Positions 56,198 through 64,000 of a DNA stretch of 64,000 nt are shown here, piece by piece. Positions within the stretch are counted from its first letter, which is position 1, and the number at the start of each line of letters is the position of its first letter. The notes beneath the pieces were generated by a model. It made no database searches. It was not told where the DNA came from and saw nothing but the letters and a program-made list of their open reading frames with translations. Source of the DNA: Paracoccus aminovorans (lineage in GTDB: Bacteria; Pseudomonadota; Alphaproteobacteria; Rhodobacterales; Rhodobacteraceae); assembly GCF_001546115.1 (NCBI RefSeq), contig NZ_KQ955208.1, positions 1,567,005 through 1,631,004 of the forward strand, written 5' to 3'. Both the position numbers and the translations under genes were made by a program.

Positions 56198-57221
56198 GAT
56201 CGAGGTCGTCGCCCCGAACCTGAAGCGCCGCCTGTCGGGCGTCACGGCGACCGTGGTGCGGCTGATCCCGGTGCAGGCGCGAATGATCGGCATCGTCGCC
56301 ACCGGGCCGGGTCTGCCGCCCGAACTGCCGCATATCCCGCTGGGCCGCGCCGCCACCCTGCCCCGCGACCGCTGGCGGGTCTGGCACGCCCGACGCAATA
56401 CCGAGATGGCGCTGGGGCTGATCCTGCGCCGGGTTCTGCGCCGCAAATACAAACTCTTGTTTACCTCGGCCGCGCAAAGACAACATACGGGGTTCACCCG
56501 CTGGCTGATCCGGCAGCAGGACGCACTGATCGCCACCTCGCCGCAGGCCGCCAGCTATCTGGAACGCCCGGCGACGGTGATCCTGCATGGCGTCGATCTG
56601 GCGGTCTTTCATCCCGCCCCCGACCGCGCGGCGCTGCGGGCGGATTTGGGCTTTGCGCCCGAGGATATCGTCATCGGCTGCTTCGGCCGCGTCCGGGCGC
56701 AGAAGGGCGTGGACCTGCTGGTCGAGGCGGCGCTGCGCCTGTTCCCGACCCGGCCGCGCGCCCGGCTGATCTTTACCGGCCGCGTCACCGCCGACAACCA
56801 GACCTTCACCGCCGAACTGCAATCCCGCATCGCCGCCGCCGGCCTATCGGACCGCATCCGGTTCCTGGGCGAGGTGCCGTGGGCGCAGGTGGTGCGCAAC
56901 TACCAGGCCATCGACCTGTTCGCCGCCCCGGCGCGGTGGGAGGGCTTCGGCCTGACGCCGCTGGAAGCCGCGGCCTGCGGCGTCCCCACCGTCGCCGCGC
57001 GCGTCGGCGCCTATGAGACACTGATCCGCGACGGCGAGACCGGCAGCCTGGTCGCGCGCGAGGACGTGGACGCGCTGACCGATGCTCTGGCGCGCTGGCT
57101 CGACGACGACGCCGGCCGCCGGGCCGCCGGCAATGCCGCCCGTACCCATGTCGCCGCCAACCACGCCATCGAGGGCGAGGCCCGCGCCATTGTCGAGGTC
57201 TATCGCAGGCTGCTGGCGTGA
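56190..57221 (+). CDS. Family 4 glycosyltransferase, LpcC-like
   Basis: 343-residue GT-B retaining glycosyltransferase. The opening IEVVAPNLKRRLSGVTATVVRLIP matches LpcC-type LPS-core mannosyltransferases as I remember them. Other motifs: VILHGVDLAVFHP, GCFGRVRAQKGVDLLVEA and the EGFGLTPLEAAACGVPTVA nucleotide-sugar site with the conserved Glu. It overlaps the MFS gene by eight bases and the GT29-like gene by four, so the three probably act together on envelope glycan. Confidence 0.88.
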   Translation: MAEIEVVAPNLKRRLSGVTATVVRLIPVQARMIGIVATGPGLPPELPHIPLGRAATLPRDRWRVWHARRNTEMALGLILRRVLRRKYKLLFTSAAQRQHTGFTRWLIRQQDALIATSPQAASYLERPATVILHGVDLAVFHPAPDRAALRADLGFAPEDIVIGCFGRVRAQKGVDLLVEAALRLFPTRPRARLIFTGRVTADNQTFTAELQSRIAAAGLSDRIRFLGEVPWAQVVRNYQAIDLFAAPARWEGFGLTPLEAAACGVPTVAARVGAYETLIRDGETGSLVAREDVDALTDALARWLDDDAGRRAAGNAARTHVAANHAIEGEARAIVEVYRRLLA

Positions 57222-57832
57222 CCCGCCTCGGCTTCCTGATCGCCCGCACCCTGCGCGACGAATCCGCGCTGCAACGCCTGTCGGTGCCGCAATCCGCGCT
57301 GCTGGCGGATCTTGCGGGCAAGCGCATCGCGCTGATCGGCAATGCTAGGGCGCTGGCGCAGACCGATCACGGCACCGCCATCGACGCGGCCGAGCTGGTG
57401 GTCCGCATCAACCGCGCACCCATGCCCGCGGCCGCCAGCCACGGCAGCCGCACCGACTGGCTGGCGCTGGCGGTGCGGCTCTCGGATGCCGACCGCACCC
57501 GCATCGCCCCGGCCCGCATCCTGTGGATGTCGCCCAAGCGCAAGCGGCTGGACTGGCGGACCGCGACCAGCCCCGGCTTCTACCTGCATCCGCTGGCCGA
57601 CTATCGGGCGCTGAAGGACCGGCTGGGCGCGCCCCCGACCACCGGCGCCATGATGATCGACCTGATCGCGCGGTCGGACATGGCGCGGCTCGACCTTTAC
57701 GGCTTCGATTTCTTCGCCTCGCTGTCGCTGTCGGGCCGGCGAAGCGCCGAACAGGTTCCCCATGATTTTTCAGGGGAATCCCGCTGGGTCCAGGAACTGG
57801 AACGGGCAGATCGACGAATTCATCGGCATTAA
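57218..57832 (+). CDS. GT29 (sialyltransferase)-like glycosyltransferase
   Basis: 204 residues, GTG start overlapping the GT4 stop (GTGA). It carries the three sialyltransferase motifs in order. L motif (residues 36-80): RIALIGNARALAQ, then ID..ELVVRINRAPMP and HGSRTDWLAL. S motif (139-165): PPTTGAMMIDLIARS then LDLYGFDFF. VS motif: His182 in VPHDFSGE with a following Trp-Val. Family GT29 uses CMP-sugar donors. The protein is short for the family (catalytic core only), with no membrane anchor, and no CMP-sialic acid genes are in the window. It probably adds an acidic sugar (Kdo or sialic-like) to LPS; donor inference only. Confidence 0.8.
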   Translation: MTRLGFLIARTLRDESALQRLSVPQSALLADLAGKRIALIGNARALAQTDHGTAIDAAELVVRINRAPMPAAASHGSRTDWLALAVRLSDADRTRIAPARILWMSPKRKRLDWRTATSPGFYLHPLADYRALKDRLGAPPTTGAMMIDLIARSDMARLDLYGFDFFASLSLSGRRSAEQVPHDFSGESRWVQELERADRRIHRH

Positions 57833-57932
57833 GGCGGAATTCTGCCATATCATCAGTCGTTTCGCCGAAATCTCGCTTTCCCTTTGCCGGGAAACGCCCT
57901 ATATCGCGGCGTCCTTTAGAAGGAGACCCCCA

Positions 57933-58955
57933 ATGGGCTACAAGGTCGTTGTCGCCGGCGCCACGGGGAACGTGGGCCGTGAAATGCTGAACATTCTCGC
58001 CGAGCGCGAGTTCCCTGCCGATGAGGTTGTCGCTCTGGCTTCGCGCCGGAGCATTGGCACTGAGGTCAGCTATGGCGACAAGACCTTGAAATGCAAGGAC
58101 ATCGAGGGTTTCGACTTCACCGGCTACGATATCGCGCTGTTCGCCATCGGCTCGGACGCGACCAAGACCTATGCGCCCATCGCGGCCAGCCAGGGCTGCG
58201 TGGTGATCGACAACTCGTCGCTTTACCGCTACGACCCGCAGATCCCGCTGATCGTGCCCGAGGTGAATGCCGACGCGATCGAGGATTACCGCAACAAGAT
58301 GATCATCGCGAACCCCAACTGCTCGACCGCGCAGATGGTGGTGGCGCTGAAGCCGCTGCATGACCGCGCCCGGATCAAGCGCGTCGTCGTCTCGACCTAC
58401 CAGTCGGTCTCGGGCGCCGGGAAAGAGGGCATGGACGAGCTCTGGAACCAGACCAAGGGCATGTATGTCCCGGGCCAGGAGGTCGAGCCGAAGAAGTTCC
58501 AGAAGCAGATCGCCTTCAACGTGATCCCGCAGATCGACGTCTTCCTGGACAGCGGCGACACCAAGGAAGAATGGAAGATGGTGGCCGAGACCAAGAAGAT
58601 CCTCGACCCCGCGATCAAGGTCACCGCGACCTGCGTGCGCGTGCCGGTCTTCGTCGGCCATTCCGAGGCGGTCAACATCGAGACCGAGGATTTCCTGGAC
58701 GAGGACGAGGCCCGCGACATCCTGCGCGAGGCGCCGGGCATCCTGGTCGTCGACAAGCGCGAGCCGGGCGGCTACACGACGCCGATCGAATGCGTCGGCG
58801 ATTTCGCCACCTATATCAGCCGCATCCGCCAGGACGTCACGGTGGAAAACGGCTTGAACCTGTGGTGCGTCAGCGACAACCTGCGCAAGGGCGCGGCGCT
58901 GAACGCGGTGCAGATCGCCGAGCTTCTGGGCAATCGCATCCTGAAAAAGGGCTGA
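57933..58955 (+). CDS. asd: Aspartate-semialdehyde dehydrogenase
   Basis: 340-residue enzyme reducing aspartyl phosphate to the semialdehyde for Lys, Met, Thr and diaminopimelate. NADP loop YKVVVAGATGNVGREML, VIDNSSLYR, catalytic Cys130 in NPNCSTAQMV and the substrate His region VGHSEAVNIET are intact. AAGGAGA lies upstream of the chosen ATG; a 57-residue longer frame is out-of-family. Single gene with a terminator after it. Confidence 0.95.
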   Translation: MGYKVVVAGATGNVGREMLNILAEREFPADEVVALASRRSIGTEVSYGDKTLKCKDIEGFDFTGYDIALFAIGSDATKTYAPIAASQGCVVIDNSSLYRYDPQIPLIVPEVNADAIEDYRNKMIIANPNCSTAQMVVALKPLHDRARIKRVVVSTYQSVSGAGKEGMDELWNQTKGMYVPGQEVEPKKFQKQIAFNVIPQIDVFLDSGDTKEEWKMVAETKKILDPAIKVTATCVRVPVFVGHSEAVNIETEDFLDEDEARDILREAPGILVVDKREPGGYTTPIECVGDFATYISRIRQDVTVENGLNLWCVSDNLRKGAALNAVQIAELLGNRILKKG

Positions 58956-58966
58956 GATGCCGATGC

Positions 58967-58990
58967 GGGGGCGCCTTGGGGCGCCCTCTT
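58967..58990 (+). terminator. Terminator of asd
   Basis: Arms GGGCGCC and GGCGCCC with loop TTGG, extended by two G-T/G-C pairs and followed by TT. Twelve bases after the asd stop. Confidence 0.6.
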
Positions 58991-59043
58991 GCATTTCGCG
59001 CCCGCGTCGCGGACCCTGTCGGCCGTTATCAACGAGGGGTCCG

Positions 59044-60687
59044 ATGCGTCATCTTCTGCTTTCCACCGCCATCCTGTTCGCCGGCCCCGCGCTTGCCGAC
59101 CGCATCGAGACCACGGCGCGCGTGACCGATGTCACCGTCTATCCCTGGGGCGCCGGCGTCACCCGCGAGGCGGCGCTCGACCTGCCCGCCGGCGCGCATG
59201 AGCTGGTCATCCCCGGCATCCCCGAGGGCGTGGCCCCGGAAAGCCTGCGCATCAGCGGTGAAGGCGCGGTGATTGGCGCCGTCGGCTTCCAGCAGGAACG
59301 CGCCCTGCCCGAAACGCCGGCGAAATCGCCCGAGCTCGCCGCGGCCGAGTATCGGGTCCGGCAGCTGAAATCCGAGCTTTCGGCGCACGCATCCCGCGTC
59401 TCCGGCATCAAGGCCCAGGGCGAGGCGGCCGAGGACCTGATCGAATTCCTGATGAAGCTGGCGGAATCCGATGGCATGGCCGGCAATGACATCGCCGCCC
59501 TGTCGGGCACGGTCGGCCAGCAATTGCTGCAGGCGCGCCAGACCGCGATCCGCGCCGAGGCCGAGGCCGAAGCCGCCGACCAGGGCCGCGAGGACCTGGA
59601 GGAGCGGCTGGAGACCGCCGAGGCCCGGCTCGAGGCGCTGCGCGGCCCGGAATCGGCGCGCGGCGCGCTGGTCGTCGCGGTCCAGGGCCAGGGCCAGCCG
59701 GCGCGCATCCGCATCACCAGCCTGACCGGCGACGCCAGCTGGCAGCCGGTCTACGACCTGTCGCTGGCCCGCAAGGAAGGCAAGCTGCGCCTGGATCGCG
59801 GCTTGCTGGTGCGGCAGAACACCGGCGAGGATTGGTCCGGCGTGCATCTACTGCTGTCCACCGCCCGGCCGATGGACCAGTCGGCGCCCAGCGAATTGCA
59901 GCCGCAATTCCCCCGCATCGGCGAGAACGAGGCCAGGCTCTACAGCCGCTCGGCCGCGCCGATGGCCGAGGCGGCGATGGATTCCGCCGAGCGCTACGCG
60001 GTCGAGCCGGTGGTGCTGGACGAAGCCGCCGTCGCCGGATCGGCCCTGGCGGGCGTGGTCGGCGAGACGGTGGTCTATGACTACCCGACTCCGGTCACGC
60101 TGCGCGACGGCGCCGATGCGCTGCGCCTGCCGCTGGATTCGCATGAGCTGACCCCCGAGGTGGTGGCCGAGGCGGTGCCGCGACGCGACGACACCGCCTA
60201 TCTGGTGGCCGATACGGTGAATTCGACCGGCGCGGTGATCCTGCCCGGCAGCGCCAGCTTTTACGCGGACGGCGCCCTGGTCGGGCGCGGCGGGCTGGAA
60301 CTGACTGCCGCCGGCGACAAGATGAAGCTGGGCTTCGGCCCGCTGACCGGCATCAAGCTGGAACACCGCACCCCCGACGAGACCGAGGGCGCGCGCGGGC
60401 TGATCTCGAAATCCTCGGAACGCCAAGAGGTGGCCGAGCTGCGCATCCGCAACCTGACCGCCGAGGAGTGGCCGCTGCGGGTGATCGACCGGGTGCCGGT
60501 CTCGACCCAGAAGGACCTGCGCATCGACTGGCGCGCCGACCCCGCGCCCGACGCCACCGACCCCGAGGGCAAGCGCGGGCTGCTGGTCTGGAACCGCAGC
60601 ATCGCCGCCGGAGAGGAGCAGGTCATCACGCTGAGCACCACGCTGCGCTGGCCCGAGGGCCAGATGCTGATCGGCGCCGACGACTGA
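59044..60687 (+). CDS. Secreted DUF4139/MuiA-family protein
   Basis: 547 residues with a signal peptide (HLLLSTAILFAGPALADR). An N-terminal DUF4140-like domain (VTDVTVYPWGAGVTREAALDLP) is followed by a coiled coil (about residues 95-205) and the DUF4139 domain (GDASWQPVYDLSLARKEGKL, NTGEDWSGVHLLLSTARPM, TLSTTLRWPEGQMLIGADD). The family is named after the mucoidy inhibitor MuiA; the biochemical role is unknown and periplasmic. GAGGGG precedes the ATG. It is followed by an unexplained 725-base gap. Confidence 0.87.
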   Translation: MRHLLLSTAILFAGPALADRIETTARVTDVTVYPWGAGVTREAALDLPAGAHELVIPGIPEGVAPESLRISGEGAVIGAVGFQQERALPETPAKSPELAAAEYRVRQLKSELSAHASRVSGIKAQGEAAEDLIEFLMKLAESDGMAGNDIAALSGTVGQQLLQARQTAIRAEAEAEAADQGREDLEERLETAEARLEALRGPESARGALVVAVQGQGQPARIRITSLTGDASWQPVYDLSLARKEGKLRLDRGLLVRQNTGEDWSGVHLLLSTARPMDQSAPSELQPQFPRIGENEARLYSRSAAPMAEAAMDSAERYAVEPVVLDEAAVAGSALAGVVGETVVYDYPTPVTLRDGADALRLPLDSHELTPEVVAEAVPRRDDTAYLVADTVNSTGAVILPGSASFYADGALVGRGGLELTAAGDKMKLGFGPLTGIKLEHRTPDETEGARGLISKSSERQEVAELRIRNLTAEEWPLRVIDRVPVSTQKDLRIDWRADPAPDATDPEGKRGLLVWNRSIAAGEEQVITLSTTLRWPEGQMLIGADD

Positions 60688-61412
60688 GCCAGGCGAATCC
60701 CGGCGCCTGAATTGCGGCATCGTCGCCCGAGAGGCAGCCACCGCGCGGCGTGCTCTGGGCAAGGTCTTGGCCGTGCCGGCGCCGCGACCAGGTCCAGCGC
60801 GGGGTCGGCGGCAAGGGCGACGCCGCTGCAGCCGGCCAGGGCCAGCGCCAGCGTGCTCCCAGGTGTCATGCGAGCATTTTTAACTCCCGTTGATGCGAGG
60901 CGGCGTCTGGACGGTTCGACTTGGTCTGGCGGCAGCACCGCTGGGTGATCCCATTGCGCTGCGCCTCGCGCCGATCGCGAGCCCGGTGCGGATCGGGCCC
61001 GAGGACAGGCGATGGCCCCGGCAAATCCGAGGCGTCTGGAGCCGCGGTGAGGAACCCGGCTATCGCCTGGCATTCGGTCATGGGCCAGCCGAGCGACGAA
61101 TGGCGCAAGCTGCGCCAAGGCAAGCGCCCGTCTGCACGTCAGCAGCACCGCTGGGGGGCGCCTTGCGCCAATCACGAGCCCCGGATCGGCGCTGACGGCT
61201 GGCGCAGGACGAGCGCCCGGACTGCAATGCGCGGCGCCTGGCGCCTCCGCCCTGCGGAATGAGAGGAGCCCAACGCGGCCACCGCTTGGAGGCCCGGGGC
61301 CAGCTGTTTGCCGGCGCCGCAAGAGGGCGCGATAGGCGTTCGGCGAGGTCACGACACCGCCCGGTGACCCTTGCGCACCGTCTTCCGCCCCGGTGCTGGC
61401 CGACGCCAAGGA
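60688..61412. other. 725-base gap with degenerate internal duplications
   Basis: No convincing gene on either strand. A 14-base direct repeat GCAGCACCGCTGGG occurs at 60932 and 61142, each followed within about 20-30 bases by related sequence (GCGCCGATCGCGAGCCC versus GCGCCAATCACGAGCCC) and then CGGATCGG. A signal-peptide-like reading frame from 60869 on the minus strand (MTPGSTLALALAGCSGVALAADPALDL) has no ribosome site and runs into DUF4139 coding sequence, so I do not call it. It may be the decayed remains of a gene or repeat. Confidence 0.5.
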
Positions 61413-62096
61413 TTAGGCGTCGGTCGCTGGCAGCACCAGTGCGCCCGAGGCCAGCGCCTCGCCCAGCCGATCCACGGCCTCGGCCAGGTTTTCATCGACG
61501 AGATGCAGATATTGCGTCCAGTCGGACAGCTGGCGCAGCTCCTCGGCCCCGTCCGAGATGCCGCGCAGGCCAATCAGCGGCAGGCCGAAGCGCTGGCAGG
61601 CCCGCAGCACCGCATAGCTCTCCATGTCGACCATCTGCGCCGTGACCGCGTCATAGCCCGCGCCGCTGACGATGCTGGCCCCGGTGGCGAGGCTCGCCTC
61701 GGCAAGGCCCGGGATGCGATGCGGCAGCGGCTGGCGGGCGGGCAGGCCCAGAAGCGGCGTCTCGCCGCGCGCGAAGCCCAGGGGCGAGGCGTCCATGTCG
61801 CGATATTCCAGCGCCGAGACCTGATAGACCCGCAGCTGTTCCAGCTGGCGCGAGCCGGCCGAACCCAGCGAGACCACTAGCTCGGGCAAAGCGCCCCGGG
61901 CCTCGAGCCGCGCAAGCGCGGTGCTCAGCACGACGGCGGCCTCGACCGGGCCGACGCCGGTCATCAAGGGCGCGATGCGGGCCCGCAGCTGCGGCCCGTA
62001 TTCGGAGTCGAGCGCCATCACGAACAGCACGCGGCGCCCGGCCACGACGTCCGGGACCACCGGCCGGCTGCCGTCCTGTCGCGCCTTATCCATCAT
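61413..62096 (-). CDS. 5'-methylthioadenosine/S-adenosylhomocysteine nucleosidase-like protein
   Basis: 227 residues from the ATG at 62096, with a strong AGGAGG 6 bases upstream. A phosphorylase-superfamily nucleosidase: RRVLFVMALDSEYG, MTGVGPVEAAVVLSTAL, VVSLGSAGSRQLEQLRVYQVS, VDMESYAVLRACQRFGLPLIGLRGISDGAEE. The last segment carries the ribose-binding MES and catalytic Asp of MTA/SAH nucleosidases. The first motif is ALDSE rather than the textbook AMEEE, so base specificity may differ. It follows the PAS-protein gene by 61 bases, on the same strand. Confidence 0.85.
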   Translation of the reverse strand: MMDKARQDGSRPVVPDVVAGRRVLFVMALDSEYGPQLRARIAPLMTGVGPVEAAVVLSTALARLEARGALPELVVSLGSAGSRQLEQLRVYQVSALEYRDMDASPLGFARGETPLLGLPARQPLPHRIPGLAEASLATGASIVSGAGYDAVTAQMVDMESYAVLRACQRFGLPLIGLRGISDGAEELRQLSDWTQYLHLVDENLAEAVDRLGEALASGALVLPATDA

Positions 62097-62157
62097 GCCC
62101 AGCCTCCTGCGATCCGGCGCAGGGAAGCGCAGGGCGGGTCCGGAGGCAAGGGAGATT

Positions 62158-63744
62158 TCATCCACTCATGCTGCGGCGCAGCCGCGCCGTCTCGGCCGGA
62201 TCCGCCAGCGCGGTCCTGGCCGGCGGCTCGACCGCAAGCGGCGGCGTCGGCATCGGCGCGGCAAAGCTCAGAAGCAGCCGCCCGCCCGACAGGCCGCGCA
62301 GGCCCCAGGATAGCAGGCCGCCGGCCGGGCCGGCCATCGCGCCGCGCACCGGCTGGTCGGGCAGCGCGGCATGCAGCGCCTCGCGCAGCGCGGCAAGGCC
62401 GGGGCTTTGCCCGCAAGCCTGGGTCCAGATCGCGATATGGTCGTCCAGCGTCGCCGGCGCGGCGGCACCCCAAAGCTCGCCATAGCGGCGGTTCGAGATC
62501 AGCAGCTCGCCATTCGCGGCAAAGACCACCACCGCGTCCTCGAGCGAATCCAGCACCTCGGCGCCCAGCGACAGGTCGGCGCGGAACTTGCGGGTCAGCG
62601 AGATTTCCGAGGTGATGTCCTCGAACAGGAAGGCCACGGCGCCATCGGGATGCGGCCGGCCGGTGACGCGATAGGTCTGGCCGCCGGGCAGCGACCACAT
62701 CTCGACATGATGCCCCGACGACGCCGCCGCTTCCAGCGAGGCCATCTGGCTGCGCCAGCTGCGGTAATCCTTGGGCTCGGGCACCATGCGCGCCTCGCGC
62801 AGGCGATCCAGAAAGGCGTAAAGCGTCGGGCGCGCGGTCAGGAAGCCGGTGGCGAGCCCGGTCAGGTCGATCAGCGCCGGGTTGAACAGCTGCAGATTGC
62901 GGTCGCGGTCGAAGATCGCCAGCCCGATGGGCAGGTCGGCAAAGGTCTTGGTCAGGGTCTGGACGAATTCGCGCAGCGCCCGCTCGGCCCGGACGGCGGC
63001 ATCGGCGGGCAGGGCGATGGCGACGGTCTGCTCGGCAACCTCGTGCACGTGGCAATCATACCAGCGGCTCTGCCCGTCATGGTCGACCTGGATGCGCCGG
63101 GCGCCGCCGCCGCTGGCCGGGCGCGCGCTGAGGTCGACGATCTGCGGCAGGGGCCATTGCGTCTGGTCGGGCAGCCGGGCATCGGCCAGGTCCATATAGG
63201 CCGAGTTCGCCCAGGTGACCTGGCCCTGGCGGTCCTGGCGCCAGGCCAGCATCGGCGAATGGTCCATGGTGCTGCGCAGGATCTCGAGCTCTTGCTCCAT
63301 GACGCCCAGCGACAGCGAATCGACCAGGATGCCGGCATTCTCGGCCGCCGGATCGGCCAGCGTCAGGCGGATCACGCCTTCGCCCAGATCCTCGGCCAGC
63401 AGGCGCAGCGGATGCCCTTCGGCGCGTTCCTTGAACTCCAGCCGCGCGGCGCCGGAAAGATCGGGCAGCAGCGCGCCGAAATCCGGCAGGCGCATCGCCA
63501 GCCAGCTGGCCAGGCCCTGCCAGTCGCCCTGGCCGGGCAGCGTCGCCAGCAGCGCCCGGGCCGGGCCGGTGGCATCGATCAGCACCTGGTTGCGGAACAG
63601 GAAGACGATCGGCTCGATCCCGCGTTCCAGGCCACGCGCCGGACCGGCGCCGCCGAAGCGCCGCTCAAGCTGCCGCATCAGCAGCAGCGCCAGGCCGACG
63701 GCCAGCGCCGCGGCAGCAAAGGCGATCAGGAAATGCGCAACCAT
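62158..63744 (-). CDS. PAS-domain protein resembling DivL, no kinase domain
   Basis: 528 residues. An N-terminal membrane helix (VAHFLIAFAAAALAVGLALLL) is followed by a cytoplasmic region with at least three PAS-like segments (ILRSTMDHSPMLAWRQDRQGQVTWANSAYM, LPIGLAIFDRDRNLQLFNPALIDLTGL, EVLDSLEDAVVVFAANGELLISNRRYGELWG). No HisKA H-box or HATPase N/G boxes were found before the stop. PAS-only DivL proteins of this shape regulate the CckA-ChpT-CtrA relay in Rhodobacter capsulatus. A consensus CtrA box sits 48 bases upstream, and regB lies immediately before. I am fairly sure of the PAS architecture and less sure of the DivL name. Confidence 0.75.
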   Translation of the reverse strand: MVAHFLIAFAAAALAVGLALLLMRQLERRFGGAGPARGLERGIEPIVFLFRNQVLIDATGPARALLATLPGQGDWQGLASWLAMRLPDFGALLPDLSGAARLEFKERAEGHPLRLLAEDLGEGVIRLTLADPAAENAGILVDSLSLGVMEQELEILRSTMDHSPMLAWRQDRQGQVTWANSAYMDLADARLPDQTQWPLPQIVDLSARPASGGGARRIQVDHDGQSRWYDCHVHEVAEQTVAIALPADAAVRAERALREFVQTLTKTFADLPIGLAIFDRDRNLQLFNPALIDLTGLATGFLTARPTLYAFLDRLREARMVPEPKDYRSWRSQMASLEAAASSGHHVEMWSLPGGQTYRVTGRPHPDGAVAFLFEDITSEISLTRKFRADLSLGAEVLDSLEDAVVVFAANGELLISNRRYGELWGAAAPATLDDHIAIWTQACGQSPGLAALREALHAALPDQPVRGAMAGPAGGLLSWGLRGLSGGRLLLSFAAPMPTPPLAVEPPARTALADPAETARLRRSMSG

Positions 63745-63791
63745 CGCAACAACCCATCATGGACCCACCCGTTCAACTATAGCGCGATATT

Positions 63792-63806
63792 TTAAGAAGT
63801 GGTTAA
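63792..63806 (-). promoter_or_regulatory. Consensus CtrA binding site upstream of the DivL-like gene
   Basis: TTAA, 7 bases (GAAGTGG), TTAA: an exact full site, in the 74-base gap between the regB stop and the DivL-like start, 48 bases from that start. Confidence 0.65.
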
Positions 63807-63818
63807 CGGGCGCCGAAT

Positions 63819-64000
63819 TCAGCCGAGAATTTCGGGGTTTCGCCCCAGGGCGCCGCGGTTGTCGGTCTCGATCAGCTCGCGCGGCCAGATCACCGTGACC
63901 TCGGCGCCCTGCGCGCCATTGCCGAAGCGCAGCCGCGCGCCCGAGCGTTCCAGCAGCGCCTTGGCGATGAACAGGCCCAAGCCCATGCCCTCGTAGCTGC
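63819..64000 (-). CDS. regB: C-terminal end of a RegB/PrrB sensor histidine kinase (runs off the window)
   Basis: The last 60 residues are visible: SYEGMGLGLFIAKALLERSGARLRF then AEVTVIWPRELIETDN. MGLGLFIAKALLERSGA is the RegB/PrrB/RoxS-specific form of the G2 box region, and VxVxWPR is the final strand. RegB phosphorylates RegA in redox control of photosynthesis, respiration and denitrification genes. Most of the gene lies outside the window, so the call rests on this short tail. Confidence 0.75.
   Translation of the reverse strand, partial: SYEGMGLGLFIAKALLERSGARLRFGNGAQGAEVTVIWPRELIETDNRGALGRNPEILG

Noticed and set aside
60261..60869. Secreted protein starting at 60869 on the minus strand with a signal-like N-terminus
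   Set aside because: There is no ribosome site, its 3' half is antisense to the DUF4139 gene, and no domain was recognised.
62158..63744. PAS protein as a truncated histidine kinase pseudogene
   Set aside because: No HisKA or HATPase remnant lies downstream in any frame, and the next gene follows closely with its own AGGAGG. A kinase-less form is therefore more likely original.

Overview
The window is GC-rich alphaproteobacterial chromosome. It looks like Rhodobacteraceae and most resembles Paracoccus. The evidence is gene content: a RegB/PrrB-type kinase tail, two consensus CtrA boxes, a DivL-like PAS protein, a TauE/SafE-TIGR02186 pair, an NlpD-Pcm-SurE cluster, a Rhodobacter-type porin and a very high third-position GC. 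All assignments come from reading translations and motifs; no database search was run. No tRNA, rRNA, CRISPR array, transposase or prophage gene was seen.

Layout. 1-1.4 kb: the start of rsmB (minus) and a 57-residue SDHAF4-like gene. 1.5-7.3 kb: an RND efflux adaptor and permease translationally coupled to selD, then a small secreted protein. 7.4-11.6 kb: thioesterase, FAH-family hydrolase, a divergent PCMT-like methyltransferase, tolC and a PopZ-like protein. 11.9-14.5 kb (minus): an NlpD-like lipoprotein, pcm and surE. 14.7-24.3 kb: TSUP transporter and partner, DUF482 acyltransferase, phosphodiesterase, RidA, YbjN, smc, lrgAB and a small conserved protein. 24.6-25.6 kb: efp and a small acetyltransferase.

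25.7-36.2 kb is a sugar catabolism island. A ChvE-GguAB type ABC importer is followed, mostly with 4-base start/stop overlaps, by KDGal kinase, KDPGal aldolase, an SMP-30 lactonase, an aldose epimerase and a GntR regulator. Facing it are an SDR dehydrogenase and an aldehyde dehydrogenase separated by a long perfect hairpin. This matches much of the De Ley-Doudoroff galactose route, but the sugar-acid dehydratase is absent. A peroxiredoxin with a clear operator-like inverted repeat follows.

37-46 kb: a two-gene glycosyltransferase and pyruvyltransferase pair, then pnp, an Ala/Pro-rich protein, rpsO, an RTX-repeat protein behind a CtrA box, a YggS-type protein and a porin. 46.3-52.7 kb: DUF3576 lipoprotein, leuS-lptE-holA, a flavoprotein carrying an in-frame dispersed repeat, and a GST. 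52.8-60.7 kb: two MFS transporters, an acid phosphatase, a GT4 and a sialyltransferase-like (GT29) protein, asd and a DUF4139 protein. 61.4-64 kb (minus): the regB tail, a PAS protein resembling DivL with a CtrA box in front of it, and a nucleosidase.

The observations most worth following are the two CtrA boxes (before the DivL-like and RTX genes), the dispersed repeat fused into the flavoprotein reading frame, the bacterial GT29-like protein, the 16-bp hairpin over the SDR ribosome binding site, and the acrAB-selD coupling.
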